Shown: positions 17,198 through 26,621, counted from the stretch's first letter. The stretch is DNA of 64,000 bases from Streptomyces calvus (GCF_006782915.1 NZ_VCNP01000044.1:62001-126000); one strand, 5' to 3'. Translations and numbers: made by a program. The notes: generated by a model not told the origin, from the letters alone.

Positions 17198-17396
17198 TGG
17201 ACGGGGGCCGTCGGGGTCGTCACCTCACGCCTCCGCGCCCCGCCGCCGCCGGACACCTCTCACCCCGCATCCGCCGGGGGTGAGAGCAACGTTCCCTGCC
17301 GGTCACCGCGTGCCACAGACCGGAAACGCTCCCTCCCTACCTTCGGGACCAGCCCCTCGCGGCACCGTCCGCACCCCGGAGAACAGTGGAGGCGCC

Positions 17397-18782
17397 ATGA
17401 CAGCCCCTAGCCCGCCGCCCGCGACCCCGACCCGGGGCGGCCGATGGATCCAGCAGTGGGATCCGGAGGACGAGACCTTCTGGAACACCACCGGTGAGAA
17501 GGTCGCCCGCCGCAACCTCCTCTTCTCCGTGCTGTCCGAGCACATCGGGTTCTCCATCTGGACGATGTGGTCCGTGCTGGTGCTCTTCATGGGCCCGGAG
17601 TACGGGCTCACCCCGGCCGACAAGTTCCTGCTGACCTCGGTGGTCACGCTGGTCGGCGCCGTGGTGCGGGTCCCGTACACCTTCGCCGTCGCGGTCTTCG
17701 GCGGACGGAACTGGACGATCGTCTCCGCCGGTCTGCTGCTCGTGCCCACCGTCGCCGCGTTCGCCGTGATGGAGCCGGGCACCTCCTTCTCCACCTTCCT
17801 ACTGGTCGGCCTGCTGGCCGGTATCGGCGGCGGCAACTTCGCCTCCTCCATGACCAACATCAACGCCTTCTTCCCGCTGCGGAAGAAGGGCTGGGCGCTC
17901 GGACTCAACGCCGGCGGCGGCAACATCGGCGTCCCGGTCATCCAGCTCGCCGCCCTCGCCATCATCGGCGCGGGCGGCGGACCGCGGGTGCTGCTCGGCA
18001 TCTACATCCCGCTGATCGTCCTCGCCGCCGTGCTCGCCGCGCGGTACATGGACAACCTGGCCTCGGTGCGGAACGACACCGGCGCCGCCAAGGACGCCGC
18101 GCGGGACGCGCACACCTGGATCATGGCGTTCCTCTACATCGGCACCTTCGGCTCGTTCATCGGCTACAGCTTCGCCTTCGGACAGGTGCTCCAGAACCAG
18201 TTCGACCGCACACCGCTCGAAGCCGCGTACGTCACCTTCATCGGCCCGCTGCTCGGCTCCCTGATCCGCCCGGTGGGCGGCCGGCTCGCCGACCGGTACG
18301 GCGGCGCGCTGATCACGCTGTGGAACTTCGTCGGCATGGGCGCGGCCACCGGCGTGCTGATCGTCGCCTCGATGCGGGAGTCGCCGGTGCTGTTCACCGT
18401 CGCCTTCGTCGTGCTGTTCGTGCTGACGGGCCTCGGCAACGGTTCGACGTACAAGATGATCCCCGGCATCTTCCAGGCGAAGGCCCTGGCCAAGGGGCTC
18501 GACGGGGAGGAGGCGGCCGCGTACGGGCGGCGGCTGTCCGGCGCCTCCATGGGGCTGATCGGCGCGGTGGGCGCGCTCGGCGGCGTCGGCATCAACCTGG
18601 CCTTCCGCCAGTCCTTCCTCTCCCACGGCTCCGGCACCGGAGCGTTCGTCGCCTTCCTCGCCTGCTACGCGGTCTGTTTCGCGGTCACCTGGGCGGTATA
18701 CCTTCGCCGTCCGGCGGCCGCGCCGAGCGCCACCAGCGCCGTCCCGGAGGAGAAGTCGCAGCTCAACTACGCCAAGGTGTGA
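17397..18782 (+). CDS. narK: Nitrate/nitrite transporter NarK
   Basis: MFS transporter of 461 residues, 12 helices, with the nitrate signature GGNFASSMTNINAFFPLRKK and a second Gly-rich motif in GLGNGSTYKMIPGIF. It moves nitrate in and/or nitrite out. A good GGAGG ribosome site precedes the ATG. nnaR, a regulator of nitrate/nitrite genes, follows on the same strand, which supports the assignment. I looked for a GlnR box upstream and found no convincing one. Confidence 0.93.
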   Translation: MTAPSPPPATPTRGGRWIQQWDPEDETFWNTTGEKVARRNLLFSVLSEHIGFSIWTMWSVLVLFMGPEYGLTPADKFLLTSVVTLVGAVVRVPYTFAVAVFGGRNWTIVSAGLLLVPTVAAFAVMEPGTSFSTFLLVGLLAGIGGGNFASSMTNINAFFPLRKKGWALGLNAGGGNIGVPVIQLAALAIIGAGGGPRVLLGIYIPLIVLAAVLAARYMDNLASVRNDTGAAKDAARDAHTWIMAFLYIGTFGSFIGYSFAFGQVLQNQFDRTPLEAAYVTFIGPLLGSLIRPVGGRLADRYGGALITLWNFVGMGAATGVLIVASMRESPVLFTVAFVVLFVLTGLGNGSTYKMIPGIFQAKALAKGLDGEEAAAYGRRLSGASMGLIGAVGALGGVGINLAFRQSFLSHGSGTGAFVAFLACYAVCFAVTWAVYLRRPAAAPSATSAVPEEKSQLNYAKV

Positions 18783-18902
18783 CGTAACACTGGTGACATG
18801 ATGCCGATCCGAGCCTGTCACGCATCGTTGACAGGCTCGACCGGCAGGGAGGTGGAGCCGCACCTCCGTGCAGTACGCCGACTCGAGTGCGGGACGAGAG
18901 CC

Positions 18903-20054
18903 ATGGACGACGAAGAACAGCGACCCGACCACGGGCCGCTCGCGGGATTCACCGTGGGCGTGACCGCGGCCCGCCGCGCCGACGAGCTGGGCGCGCTGCT
19001 GGAACGGCGCGGAGCCGTCGTGCAGCACGCCCCGGCCCTGCGGATCGTGCCGCTCGCCGACGACAGCGAGCTGCTGGCCGCCACCAAGGACATCATCGGG
19101 CGGACGCCGGACATCGCGGTCGCCACCACCGCCATCGGGTTCCGGGGCTGGGTGGAGGCCGCCGACGGCTGGGGGCTCGGCGAGGACCTGCTGGCACGGC
19201 TGCGCGAGGTGCGGATCCTGGCCCGCGGGCCCAAGGTGAAGGGCGCGATCCGGGCCGCCGGACTGACCGAGGAGTGGTCACCGGCGTCGGAGTCGCTGGC
19301 CGAGGTGCTCGACCGGCTCCTGGAGGAGGGCGTCGACGGGCTGCGCATCGCCGTCCAGCTGCACGGCGAACCGCTGCCCGGGTTCGTGGAGTCGCTCCGG
19401 GCCGGGGGAGCGGAGGTGGTGGGCGTGCCGGTGTACCGGTGGCTGCCGCCGGAGGACCTCGGTCCCGTCGACCGCCTCCTCGACGCGGTCGTCGCCCGCA
19501 CCCTGGACGCCGTCACCTTCACCAGCGCGCCCGCCGCCGCCTCCCTGCTGTCCCGCGCCGAGGAGCGCGGGCTGCTCGACGAGGCGCTCGCCGCGCTCCG
19601 CCACGACGTGCTGCCCGCCTGCGTGGGCCCGGTCACCGCGCTGCCGCTGCAGGCGCGCGGCCTCGACACCGTCCAGCCCGAACGCTTCCGGCTCGGCCCG
19701 CTCGTCCAGCTGCTCTGCCAGGAACTGCCCGCCCGCTCCCGCTCGTTGCCCGTGGCCGGGCACCGGGTGGAGATCCGGGGGCACGCGGTCCTGGTCGACG
19801 GCGTGCTCCGGCCCGTACCGCCGGCCGGGATGTCGCTGCTGCGGGCGCTGGCCCGGCGGCCCGGCTGGGTCGTCGCCCGCGCGGAACTGCTGCGCGCCCT
19901 TCCCGGCGCGGGCCGCGACGAGCACGCGGTGGAGACCGCCATGGCGCGCCTGCGCTCCGCGCTCGGCGCGCCGAAGCTGATCCAGACGGTCGTCAAACGC
20001 GGCTACCGCCTCGCCCTGGACCCGGTGGCGGAGTCCAAGTACGCGGACGGCTGA
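18903..20054 (+). CDS. nnaR: HemD-like/OmpR-type nitrogen regulator NnaR
   Basis: 383 residues. Residues about 12-270 resemble uroporphyrinogen-III synthase (HemD). Residues about 290-375 form an OmpR-type winged helix (AGMSLLRALARRPGWVV ... VETAMARLRSALG ... VVKRGYRLAL). In S. coelicolor this fused protein, next to narK, acts with GlnR as an activator of nitrite reductase and narK (published). It is therefore better read as a regulator than as a heme enzyme. I used the ATG at 18903; an upstream in-frame start near 18798 would add unconserved residues. Confidence 0.87.
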   Translation: MDDEEQRPDHGPLAGFTVGVTAARRADELGALLERRGAVVQHAPALRIVPLADDSELLAATKDIIGRTPDIAVATTAIGFRGWVEAADGWGLGEDLLARLREVRILARGPKVKGAIRAAGLTEEWSPASESLAEVLDRLLEEGVDGLRIAVQLHGEPLPGFVESLRAGGAEVVGVPVYRWLPPEDLGPVDRLLDAVVARTLDAVTFTSAPAAASLLSRAEERGLLDEALAALRHDVLPACVGPVTALPLQARGLDTVQPERFRLGPLVQLLCQELPARSRSLPVAGHRVEIRGHAVLVDGVLRPVPPAGMSLLRALARRPGWVVARAELLRALPGAGRDEHAVETAMARLRSALGAPKLIQTVVKRGYRLALDPVAESKYADG

Positions 20055-20167
20055 GCGCGGCGCGAGGGGTTCCGGGGTCCGGTGCGGACGGGCACTGTGG
20101 AAGCGGAACCCCTTCCCGGATCGCGCACCGGCCCCACGCGCGGGGCCAACCTAGGCGGTGGCAGGAC

Positions 20168-20761
20168 ATGGCACTGGGTACGGTCACGGCCCCCCACGAG
20201 CTGCGGTTCGACACCGGTCGGGTCTGCCTGGACCTGCTGGCGACCACCCATCCCGGCGAACGGCTCGACTCCGTGGAGGTGCTGCGCGCCTGGATCGCCG
20301 GCTCCGGGCTAGTGCCCGCGGACACCGCGCTGGCCCACGCCGACGCCTCCTGGCTGGTGGCGTTCCGCGAACTGCGCGGCCGGCTCGCCGCGTTGGTGCG
20401 CGGCCGCGCGGCGCCCGGTGTCCCCGCGTACGACGTCGCGCTCGCCCGGATCAACGAACTCGCCCGCGCCGCGCCCCCGGCGCCCCGCGCGGTGCCCGGC
20501 GCGGACGGCACCCTGGTGCGCGCGCTGGACGGCCCGCCCGGCCGGGCCGCGCTGCTCGCGGTGATCGCGCGGGACGCGGTGGACCTGCTCACCGACCCCG
20601 TCGCCCGGGCGAGCCTGCGCCAGTGCGCGGGCGACAACTGCCCCATCGTGTACGTCGACACCTCCCGCGGGCGCAGGCGGCGCTGGTGCTCCAGCGAGGT
20701 CTGCGGCAACCGCGAACGCGTGGCCCGCCACCGCCGCCGCGCCGCCCTCGCCCGCGCCTGA
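20168..20761 (+). CDS. CGNR zinc-finger (ABATE) regulator
   Basis: 197 residues. The N-terminal ABATE-type domain starts FDTGRVCLDLLAT. The C-terminal CGNR zinc finger has four Cys (QCAGDNCPIVYVD ... WCSSEVCGNRERVARHRRR) followed by basic residues for DNA contact. Such proteins are predicted stress-related transcription regulators; the target is unknown. The gene stands alone between nnaR and sigU. Confidence 0.88.
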   Translation: MALGTVTAPHELRFDTGRVCLDLLATTHPGERLDSVEVLRAWIAGSGLVPADTALAHADASWLVAFRELRGRLAALVRGRAAPGVPAYDVALARINELARAAPPAPRAVPGADGTLVRALDGPPGRAALLAVIARDAVDLLTDPVARASLRQCAGDNCPIVYVDTSRGRRRRWCSSEVCGNRERVARHRRRAALARA

Positions 20762-20984
20762 GCGCCCGCCACCCCCAACTCCCCTCCCGTGCACGACGCT
20801 TGCGCAGGACCCGCTTCCTCTCGTGTCCACAACGTGGAGGAATGGAGAGGGAATGAGGGATTCATGCCCCGGTCGTCACGCCGACCACAGAAAACCGTGC
20901 CGGCTTTTTGAACACCCGGCCACCGCCGTCCGTACCGGTTGTCGAGCGACCGACTGGGGGATCCCCCGGACACCGGAGGTGGGC

Positions 20985-21563
20985 GTGCGCAAGGATGCGG
21001 CCGTGGCCAGGGAACGCGGAGCGAGGGCCCGACATCGCATGTCCTCACAGCCCTCGGAACCCGACGAGGAACTGATGCGTGCCCTGTACCGGGAGCACGC
21101 CGGACCTCTCCTGGCCTACGTCCTCAGGCTGGTCGCCGGAGACCGGCAGCGCGCGGAGGACGTCGTGCAGGAGACGCTCATCCGTGCCTGGAAGAACGCC
21201 GGTCAGCTCAATCGGGCGACCGGTTCGGTACGCCCCTGGCTGGTGACGGTCGCCCGGCGCATCGTCATCGACGGCCACCGCAGCCGGCAGGCCCGGCCGC
21301 AGGAGGTCGATCCGTCGCCGCTGGAGGTCATCCCCGCGGAGGACGAGATCGACAAGGCGCTGTGGCTGATGACGCTGTCGGACGCGCTCGACGACCTGAC
21401 CCCGGCCCACCGGGAGGTCCTCGTCGAGACGTACTTCAAGGGGCGTACCGTCAACGAGGCGGCACAGACACTCGGCATACCGAGCGGCACCGTCCGCTCC
21501 CGGGTGTTCTACGCCCTGCGGTCGATGAAGCTGGCTCTGGAGGAGCGGGGGGTGACGGCGTGA
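20985..21563 (+). CDS. sigU: ECF sigma factor SigU
   Basis: Alternative sigma factor of 192 residues. Region 2 (ELMRALYREHAGPLLAYVLR ... AEDVVQETLIRAWKN) and region 4 (LTPAHREVLVETYFKGRT ... GIPSGTVRSRVFYALRSMK) are complete, with no extra domain. The GTG at 20985 has a GGAGG site 5 bases upstream; a shorter ATG start at 21039 is possible. The anti-sigma gene overlaps by one base. The symbol comes from conserved neighbours (helicase, malic enzyme, nnaR) of S. coelicolor sigU, where excess activity blocks aerial growth and changes secreted proteins (published). Confidence 0.85.
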   Translation: MRKDAAVARERGARARHRMSSQPSEPDEELMRALYREHAGPLLAYVLRLVAGDRQRAEDVVQETLIRAWKNAGQLNRATGSVRPWLVTVARRIVIDGHRSRQARPQEVDPSPLEVIPAEDEIDKALWLMTLSDALDDLTPAHREVLVETYFKGRTVNEAAQTLGIPSGTVRSRVFYALRSMKLALEERGVTA

Positions 21564-22390
21564 TGAGCGGGTACGGGGGATTCGGAGGAGGCGGTACGGG
21601 TATGTCTGGTCCCATGCAGGGATCACCGGTGCCGAACGAACACGAGACCGTCGGCGCCTACGCCCTCGGCATCCTCGACGACGCCGAAGCAACCGCTTTC
21701 GAGGCGCACTTGGCGTCCTGCGAATGGTGCGCCCAGCAGCTCGACGAACTCGCCGGCATGGAACCGATGCTGGCCGCGCTGGCGGACCTGCCCGGCGCCG
21801 GGACGCCCGCGGTGGGCGAGTCGCTGTCCGCCAAGCCCTCGCCGCGCGTGGTGGAGAAGCTGGTCGACGAGGTCGCCGAGCGCCGCGCGCGCAAGCGCCG
21901 CCGCAACTTCTACATGGTGGCCGCGGCGGGCGCGCTGATCGTCAGCGGCCCGTTCGTCGCCGTGGCGGCGAGCGGCGGCGGCGACGAGGGCGGCGGTGGG
22001 AGCGGTACCGGCCGGACGCTCGCGGCGAACCCGGCCAAGGCCGCCTTCGACAGCACCTCCGACAAGATTTCGGCCACCGACCCCGGCACCAAGGTCTCCG
22101 CGACCGTGGCGCTGGAGGAGAAGACCTGGGGCACGGGGACGGTTCTGGAACTGAGGAACGTCACCGGCCCGCAGAAGTGCTCGCTGATCGCCGTCGGCAA
22201 GAACGGCGAGCGGGAGACCGTCACCTCCTGGTCCGTCCCGGACCGGGGCTACGGCCTGCCCGACGCCAAGACGGACAAGGCCCGGCAGCCGCTGTACATC
22301 CAGGGCGGCGCCGCCTTCGAACCGAACGAGATCGACCACTTCCAGGTTATGACCTTCGACGGCAAGCTGCTCGTCGAGGTCGACGCGTAG
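21563..22390 (+). CDS. rsuA: Zinc-containing anti-sigma factor
   Basis: 275 residues. The cytoplasmic N-terminal anti-sigma domain has the zinc motif His-x3-Cys-x2-Cys (AHLASCEWC). One membrane helix follows (about 112-136), then an outer domain that may sense envelope state. It would hold SigU at the membrane until a signal comes. The ATG overlaps the sigU stop (TGATG), so the pair is made in a fixed ratio. The outer part has one Cys and no recognised fold. Confidence 0.87.
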   Translation: MSGYGGFGGGGTGMSGPMQGSPVPNEHETVGAYALGILDDAEATAFEAHLASCEWCAQQLDELAGMEPMLAALADLPGAGTPAVGESLSAKPSPRVVEKLVDEVAERRARKRRRNFYMVAAAGALIVSGPFVAVAASGGGDEGGGGSGTGRTLAANPAKAAFDSTSDKISATDPGTKVSATVALEEKTWGTGTVLELRNVTGPQKCSLIAVGKNGERETVTSWSVPDRGYGLPDAKTDKARQPLYIQGGAAFEPNEIDHFQVMTFDGKLLVEVDA

Positions 22391-22397
22391 CTTCACA

Positions 22398-22449
22398 GGG
22401 CCCCCTTCGCGTACGGTTGACGGCTGCCCAGCACGTCAGAAGGGGGCCC
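22398..22449 (+). promoter_or_regulatory. Hairpin hiding the helicase ribosome site
   Basis: Perfect 11-bp inverted repeat: 22398-22408 and 22439-22449, 30-base loop. The right arm includes the AGGGGG ribosome site of the next gene, whose GTG starts at 22451. The loop holds a TACGGT -10-like element. It could be a terminator for rsuA or a translational switch. Confidence 0.6.
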
Positions 22450-22450
22450 G

Positions 22451-24748
22451 GTGGCCGCTCAGGCTCAACAGGAATCCGCGGTCGACCCGGTTCACGACTC
22501 CGTTCGCGACCGGGAGATCCGCGTGGAACAGGAACACCTGGACCGGGTGTACCGGCGACTCGAGGAGAAGATCCACGAGGCGGAGTTCCTCATGGCCGAC
22601 GCCGCCCGGCGCGGCCAGGTCGGCACCCCCGGCGCCCTCGCCGAACGGGACGCCCAGGTCTTCCGCGCCGGCGTCCACCTCAACCGGCTGCACAACGAGT
22701 ACGAGGACTTCCTCTTCGGCCGTGTCGACCTGCTGCTCGGCAAGGACGGCAAGAAGGGCCCCGACGGCGCGTACACCGCCGTCGAGCCCGCCGACGGGGC
22801 CGTGCGCCCCGACAACACCGCCGACATCGCCGAGACACTGCACATCGGCCGGATGGGCGTCCTCGACGAGGACTACGCGCCGCTGGTCATCGACTGGCGG
22901 GCCCCGGCGGCCGCCCCCTTCTACCGGTCCACGCCGGTCGACCCCGGCCGGGTCGTGCGGCGCCGCGTCATCCGCTCCAAGGGCCGCCGGGTGCTCGGCG
23001 TCGAGGACGACCTGATGCGGCCCGAGCTGACGGCCCCCCTCGACGGCCACGAGCTGGCCGTGATCGGCGACGGCGCCCTGATGGCCGCGCTCGGCCGGGC
23101 CCGTACGCACACCATGCGGGACATCGTCGCCTCCATCCAGGCCGAGCAGGACCTGGTGATCCGCGCCCCCGCCGCCTCCGTCACCTACGTCGAGGGCGGC
23201 CCCGGCACCGGCAAGACCGCCGTCGCCCTGCACCGCGCGGCCTACCTGCTCTACCAGGACCGGCGCCGGTACGCGGGCGGCATCCTGATCGTCTCGCCCA
23301 CGCCGCTCCTGGTCGCCTACACCGAGGGCGTGCTGCCGTCGCTGGGCGAGGAGGGCCAGGTCGCCGTGCGGGCCATCGGCTCGCTGGTCGACGGCGTCGA
23401 GGCCACCCTGTACGACAGCCCGTCGGTGGCCCGCGCCAAGGGCTCGTACCGCATGCTCAAGGTGCTGCGGAAGGCGGCGCGCGGGGCGCTGGAGCGCAGC
23501 GACGCGCCGACCCGGCTGCGGGTCGTCGCCTTCGGGCGGCGCCTGGAGCTGGAGGCGGAGGACCTGGCCGCCGTCCGCCGCTCCGCCCTCGGCGGCACCG
23601 CCCCGGTCAACCTGCTGCGCCCGCGCGCCCGCAAGCTGCTCCTCGACGCCCTGTGGGAGCGCTCCGGAGCCGCCGGCCGGCACAGCGACCCGGAGCTGGC
23701 CGCCGAGCTGCGCTCCTCCTTCGACGAGGACGTCACCACCGAGGACGACTTCATCGCCTTCCTCGACGCCTGGTGGCCCGAGCTGACCCCGGCCGCCGTG
23801 CTGGACGCCATGGCCGACGAGAAGCGCCTGGGCCGCTGGGCCCGCCGCGTCCTCAACCCGGGCGAGGTCCGCAAGGTCGCCCGCTCGCTGAAGCGGGACG
23901 GCCGCTCCGTGCACGACGTGGCGATGCTGGACGAACTGCAGGCGCTGCTGGGCGCTCCCGCGCGCCCCCGCAGGCCGCGCGTGATCGACCCGCTGGACCA
24001 GCTCACCGGCCTGGAGGAGCTGATGCCGGTGCGTGAGGAGACCCAGCGGGAGCGGGCCGAGCGGCTGGCCCAGGAGCGCGTCGAGTACGCCCACGTCATC
24101 GTCGACGAGGCACAGGACCTCACCCCGATGCAGTGGCGCATGGTCGGCCGGCGCGGACGGCACGCCACCTGGACGGTCGTCGGCGACCCGGCCCAGTCCT
24201 CCTGGTCCGACCCGGACGAGGCGGCCCAGGCCCGCGACGAGGCCCTCGGCACCCGTCCCCGCCGCCGCTTCGAGCTCACGGTGAACTACCGCAACCCCGC
24301 GGAGATCGCCGAGCTGGCGTCGAAGGTGCTGGCCCTGGCCATGCCCGGCTCGGTGTCCCCGCGGGCGGTGCGCTCCACCGGCGTGGAGCCGCGCTTCTCG
24401 GTCGTGGCGGAGTCGCTGGGCGCGACCGTGCGCGCGGAGGCGGCACGGCTGCTGGACCGGGTGGACGGGACGGTCGGCGTGGTCGTCGCCATGCAGCGCC
24501 GCGAGGAGGCGCGGCGCTGGCTCGACGGGCTCGGGGACCGGGTGGTGGCGCTGGGCAGCCTGGAGGCCAAGGGCCTGGAGTACGACGCGACGATCGTCGT
24601 CTCCCCGGCGGAGATCGCCGACGAGTCCCCGGCCGGCCTGCGCGTCCTGTACGTCGCCCTGACCCGGGCCACGCAGCAGCTGACGGTGGTCTCGGCGGAG
24701 CGCGACGAGCCGGACGCGGCAGGGGTGCCGGATCTGCTGCGGGACTGA
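22451..24748 (+). CDS. HelD-type RNA-polymerase-associated SF1 helicase
   Basis: 765 residues. An N-terminal coiled coil (residues about 15-70, VEQEHLDRVYRRLEEKIHEA) precedes a UvrD-like ATPase with Walker A GGPGTGKTAVALH (about 250), VIVDEAQDLTPMQW (Walker B), and C-terminal motifs NYRNP and YVALTRA. HelD proteins insert into RNA polymerase and clear stalled complexes. An actinobacterial relative, HelR, also gives rifamycin tolerance. I saw no rifamycin-associated element upstream. The GTG start is preceded by a hairpin covering the ribosome site. Confidence 0.88.
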   Translation: MAAQAQQESAVDPVHDSVRDREIRVEQEHLDRVYRRLEEKIHEAEFLMADAARRGQVGTPGALAERDAQVFRAGVHLNRLHNEYEDFLFGRVDLLLGKDGKKGPDGAYTAVEPADGAVRPDNTADIAETLHIGRMGVLDEDYAPLVIDWRAPAAAPFYRSTPVDPGRVVRRRVIRSKGRRVLGVEDDLMRPELTAPLDGHELAVIGDGALMAALGRARTHTMRDIVASIQAEQDLVIRAPAASVTYVEGGPGTGKTAVALHRAAYLLYQDRRRYAGGILIVSPTPLLVAYTEGVLPSLGEEGQVAVRAIGSLVDGVEATLYDSPSVARAKGSYRMLKVLRKAARGALERSDAPTRLRVVAFGRRLELEAEDLAAVRRSALGGTAPVNLLRPRARKLLLDALWERSGAAGRHSDPELAAELRSSFDEDVTTEDDFIAFLDAWWPELTPAAVLDAMADEKRLGRWARRVLNPGEVRKVARSLKRDGRSVHDVAMLDELQALLGAPARPRRPRVIDPLDQLTGLEELMPVREETQRERAERLAQERVEYAHVIVDEAQDLTPMQWRMVGRRGRHATWTVVGDPAQSSWSDPDEAAQARDEALGTRPRRRFELTVNYRNPAEIAELASKVLALAMPGSVSPRAVRSTGVEPRFSVVAESLGATVRAEAARLLDRVDGTVGVVVAMQRREEARRWLDGLGDRVVALGSLEAKGLEYDATIVVSPAEIADESPAGLRVLYVALTRATQQLTVVSAERDEPDAAGVPDLLRD

Positions 24749-24841
24749 CCCGGTGCGGTGCGGGACCCACCCGGTGCGGACGGTGCGGAAAAAACCGCTT
24801 GCGCCGGGGAATGGCCTTACGGGATCCGTTTGTTAGCCTGG

Positions 24842-24981
24842 ACGTGGCACCGGCCCGATCCAAGCCCCCGGGCCCAACCTTCGTCGCTACGAGCGACCAC
24901 TTGCCGCGAGGCGAGCATGGCGGGTCGGTGTCATAAGCGTGTGAGAGGCCCACGTCACGAGAAGTGACGTGGGCCTCTTTC
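24842..24981 (+). ncRNA. Candidate small RNA ending at a strong terminator
   Basis: A TAGCCT -10-like box at 24834-24839 would start a transcript near 24845. A very strong terminator closes it at about 24981, giving about 137 bases. No ribosome site or coding frame is seen. A hairpin GTCGCT/AGCGAC lies at 24883-24897. The rest of the 454-base gap (24749-25202) is the malic enzyme upstream region. The alternative is a long helicase 3' UTR, but the distance of about 200 bases and the internal -10 favour a separate RNA. Confidence 0.45.
24944..24981 (+). terminator. Strong intrinsic terminator
   Basis: Perfect 15-bp stem (24944-24958 with 24964-24978), GAGAA loop, then TTT. It is among the strongest hairpins in the window. 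Confidence 0.9.
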
Positions 24982-25023
24982 GCTGTCGGCTCCTCTTCCC
25001 CACGCCCGACCATCTCTCGTATG

Positions 25024-25041
25024 GTGGAAACGAAATTCCAC
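25024..25041. promoter_or_regulatory. Inverted repeat, possible operator of malic enzyme
   Basis: GTGGAA-N6-TTCCAC. It overlaps a -10-like TATGGT (25020-25025), 162 bases before the malic enzyme start. Symmetry and position fit a repressor site; the protein is unknown. Confidence 0.5.
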
Positions 25042-25202
25042 AATGCGCCGCTGATGCCCGCCGATACCCGTCCGGCGCGCGAACAAAACGTTCTCAATCC
25101 GGGGCGGCTACCACGTACTCAGGGGTAGGTGCGACGATCGGACGGCACAACGCTGTGACACACAGCGGCGCAGCGACACGGTGAAAGCAGAGGAAGTCGG
25201 CC

Positions 25203-26621
25203 ATGGCAACGGCGCCCAGCGTCTCCTACTCGATGACCATCCGGCTGGAGGTGCCCGCGAGCGGAACCGCGGTCTCCCAGCTCACCGGGGCTGTCGAGTC
25301 CCACGGAGGCTCGGTGACGGGCCTCGACGTCACGGCGTCCGGCCACGAGAAGCTCCGGATCGACGTCACCATCGCCGCCACCTCCACCGCGCACGCCGAG
25401 GAGATCGTCGAGCAGCTGCGCGGCATCGAGGGCGTCACCCTGGGCAAGGTCTCCGACCGTACGTTCCTGATGCACCTCGGCGGCAAGATCGAGATGCAGT
25501 CCAAGCACCCCATCCGCAACCGTGACGACCTCTCCATGGTCTACACCCCGGGCGTGGCCCGGGTCTGCATGGCGATCGCGGAGAACCCCGAGGACGCCCG
25601 CCGCCTGACCATCAAGCGCAACTCCGTTGCGGTCGTGACGGACGGCTCCGCCGTGCTGGGCCTGGGCAACATCGGCCCCAAGGCCGCGCTGCCGGTGATG
25701 GAGGGCAAGGCGGCCCTGTTCAAGCGGTTCGCCGGCATCGACGCCTGGCCGATCTGCCTGGACACCCAGGACACCGACGCGATCGTGGAGATCGTCAAGG
25801 CGATCGCCCCGGGCTTCGCCGGCATCAACCTGGAGGACATCTCCGCGCCGCGCTGCTTCGAGATCGAGGCCCGGCTGCGCGAGGCCCTCGACATCCCCGT
25901 CTTCCACGACGACCAGCACGGCACCGCGATCGTGGTCCTCGCCGCGCTCACCAACGCGCTGCGGGTCACCGGCAAGGCGATCGAGAACATCCGGGTGGTC
26001 ATGTCCGGCGCCGGAGCGGCGGGCACCGCCATCCTGAAGCTGCTGCTCGCCGCCGGTGTGAAGAACGCCGTGGTGGCCGACATCCACGGCGTGGTGCACG
26101 CCGGCCGCGAGGACCTGGTGAACGCCGCCCCGGAGTCGGCGCTGCGGTGGATCGCCGACAACACCAACCCCGAGAACCTCACCGGCACCCTGAAGGAGGC
26201 CGTGCGCGGCGCGGACGTCTTCATCGGCGTCTCCGCGCCCAACGTCCTCGACGGCGACGACGTGGCCGCGATGGCCGAGGGCGCGATCGTCTTCGCGCTC
26301 GCGAACCCGGACCCGGAGGTCGACCCGGCAATCGCCCGGCAGACGGCGGCCGTTGTGGCCACCGGCCGTTCCGACTTCCCCAACCAGATCAACAACGTGC
26401 TGGTGTTCCCGGGCGTCTTCCGCGGCCTGCTGGACGCGCAGTCCCGCACCGTCAACACCGAGATGATGCTGGCCGCCGCGCAGGCGCTGGCCGACGTCGT
26501 GACCGAGGACGAGCTGAACCCGAACTACATCGTCCCGAGCGTGTTCAACGACAAGGTCGCGGGCGCGGTCGCGGGCGCGGTGCGGGACGCGGCGAAGGCG
26601 GCGGGCGCCACCGCTCCGTAG
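25203..26621 (+). CDS. NAD-dependent malic enzyme with ACT domain
   Basis: Converts malate to pyruvate and CO2 with reduction of NAD. 472 residues: an N-terminal ACT-like domain (about 5-80, MTIRLEVPASGTAVSQLTGA), the catalytic N-domain (MVYTPGVARVC; VTDGSAVLGLGNIG; CLDTQDTDAI; FHDDQHGTA) and the nucleotide fold (VMSGAGAAGTAILKLLLAAG). The Asp after the second beta strand (VVADIHG) fits NAD preference. The short prokaryotic form is usual in actinobacteria. Upstream lie a possible operator and the candidate small RNA. Confidence 0.94.
   Translation: MATAPSVSYSMTIRLEVPASGTAVSQLTGAVESHGGSVTGLDVTASGHEKLRIDVTIAATSTAHAEEIVEQLRGIEGVTLGKVSDRTFLMHLGGKIEMQSKHPIRNRDDLSMVYTPGVARVCMAIAENPEDARRLTIKRNSVAVVTDGSAVLGLGNIGPKAALPVMEGKAALFKRFAGIDAWPICLDTQDTDAIVEIVKAIAPGFAGINLEDISAPRCFEIEARLREALDIPVFHDDQHGTAIVVLAALTNALRVTGKAIENIRVVMSGAGAAGTAILKLLLAAGVKNAVVADIHGVVHAGREDLVNAAPESALRWIADNTNPENLTGTLKEAVRGADVFIGVSAPNVLDGDDVAAMAEGAIVFALANPDPEVDPAIARQTAAVVATGRSDFPNQINNVLVFPGVFRGLLDAQSRTVNTEMMLAAAQALADVVTEDELNPNYIVPSVFNDKVAGAVAGAVRDAAKAAGATAP

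Noticed and set aside
17280..17396. GlnR box before narK
   Set aside because: GTCAC at 17302 and GAAAC at 17323 are spaced by 16 bases, which does not fit the gTnAc-n6-GaAAc arrangement.
22391..22450. Rifamycin-associated element before the HelD-type gene
   Set aside because: The inverted repeat present differs from the known element. It is a GC stem around the ribosome site.
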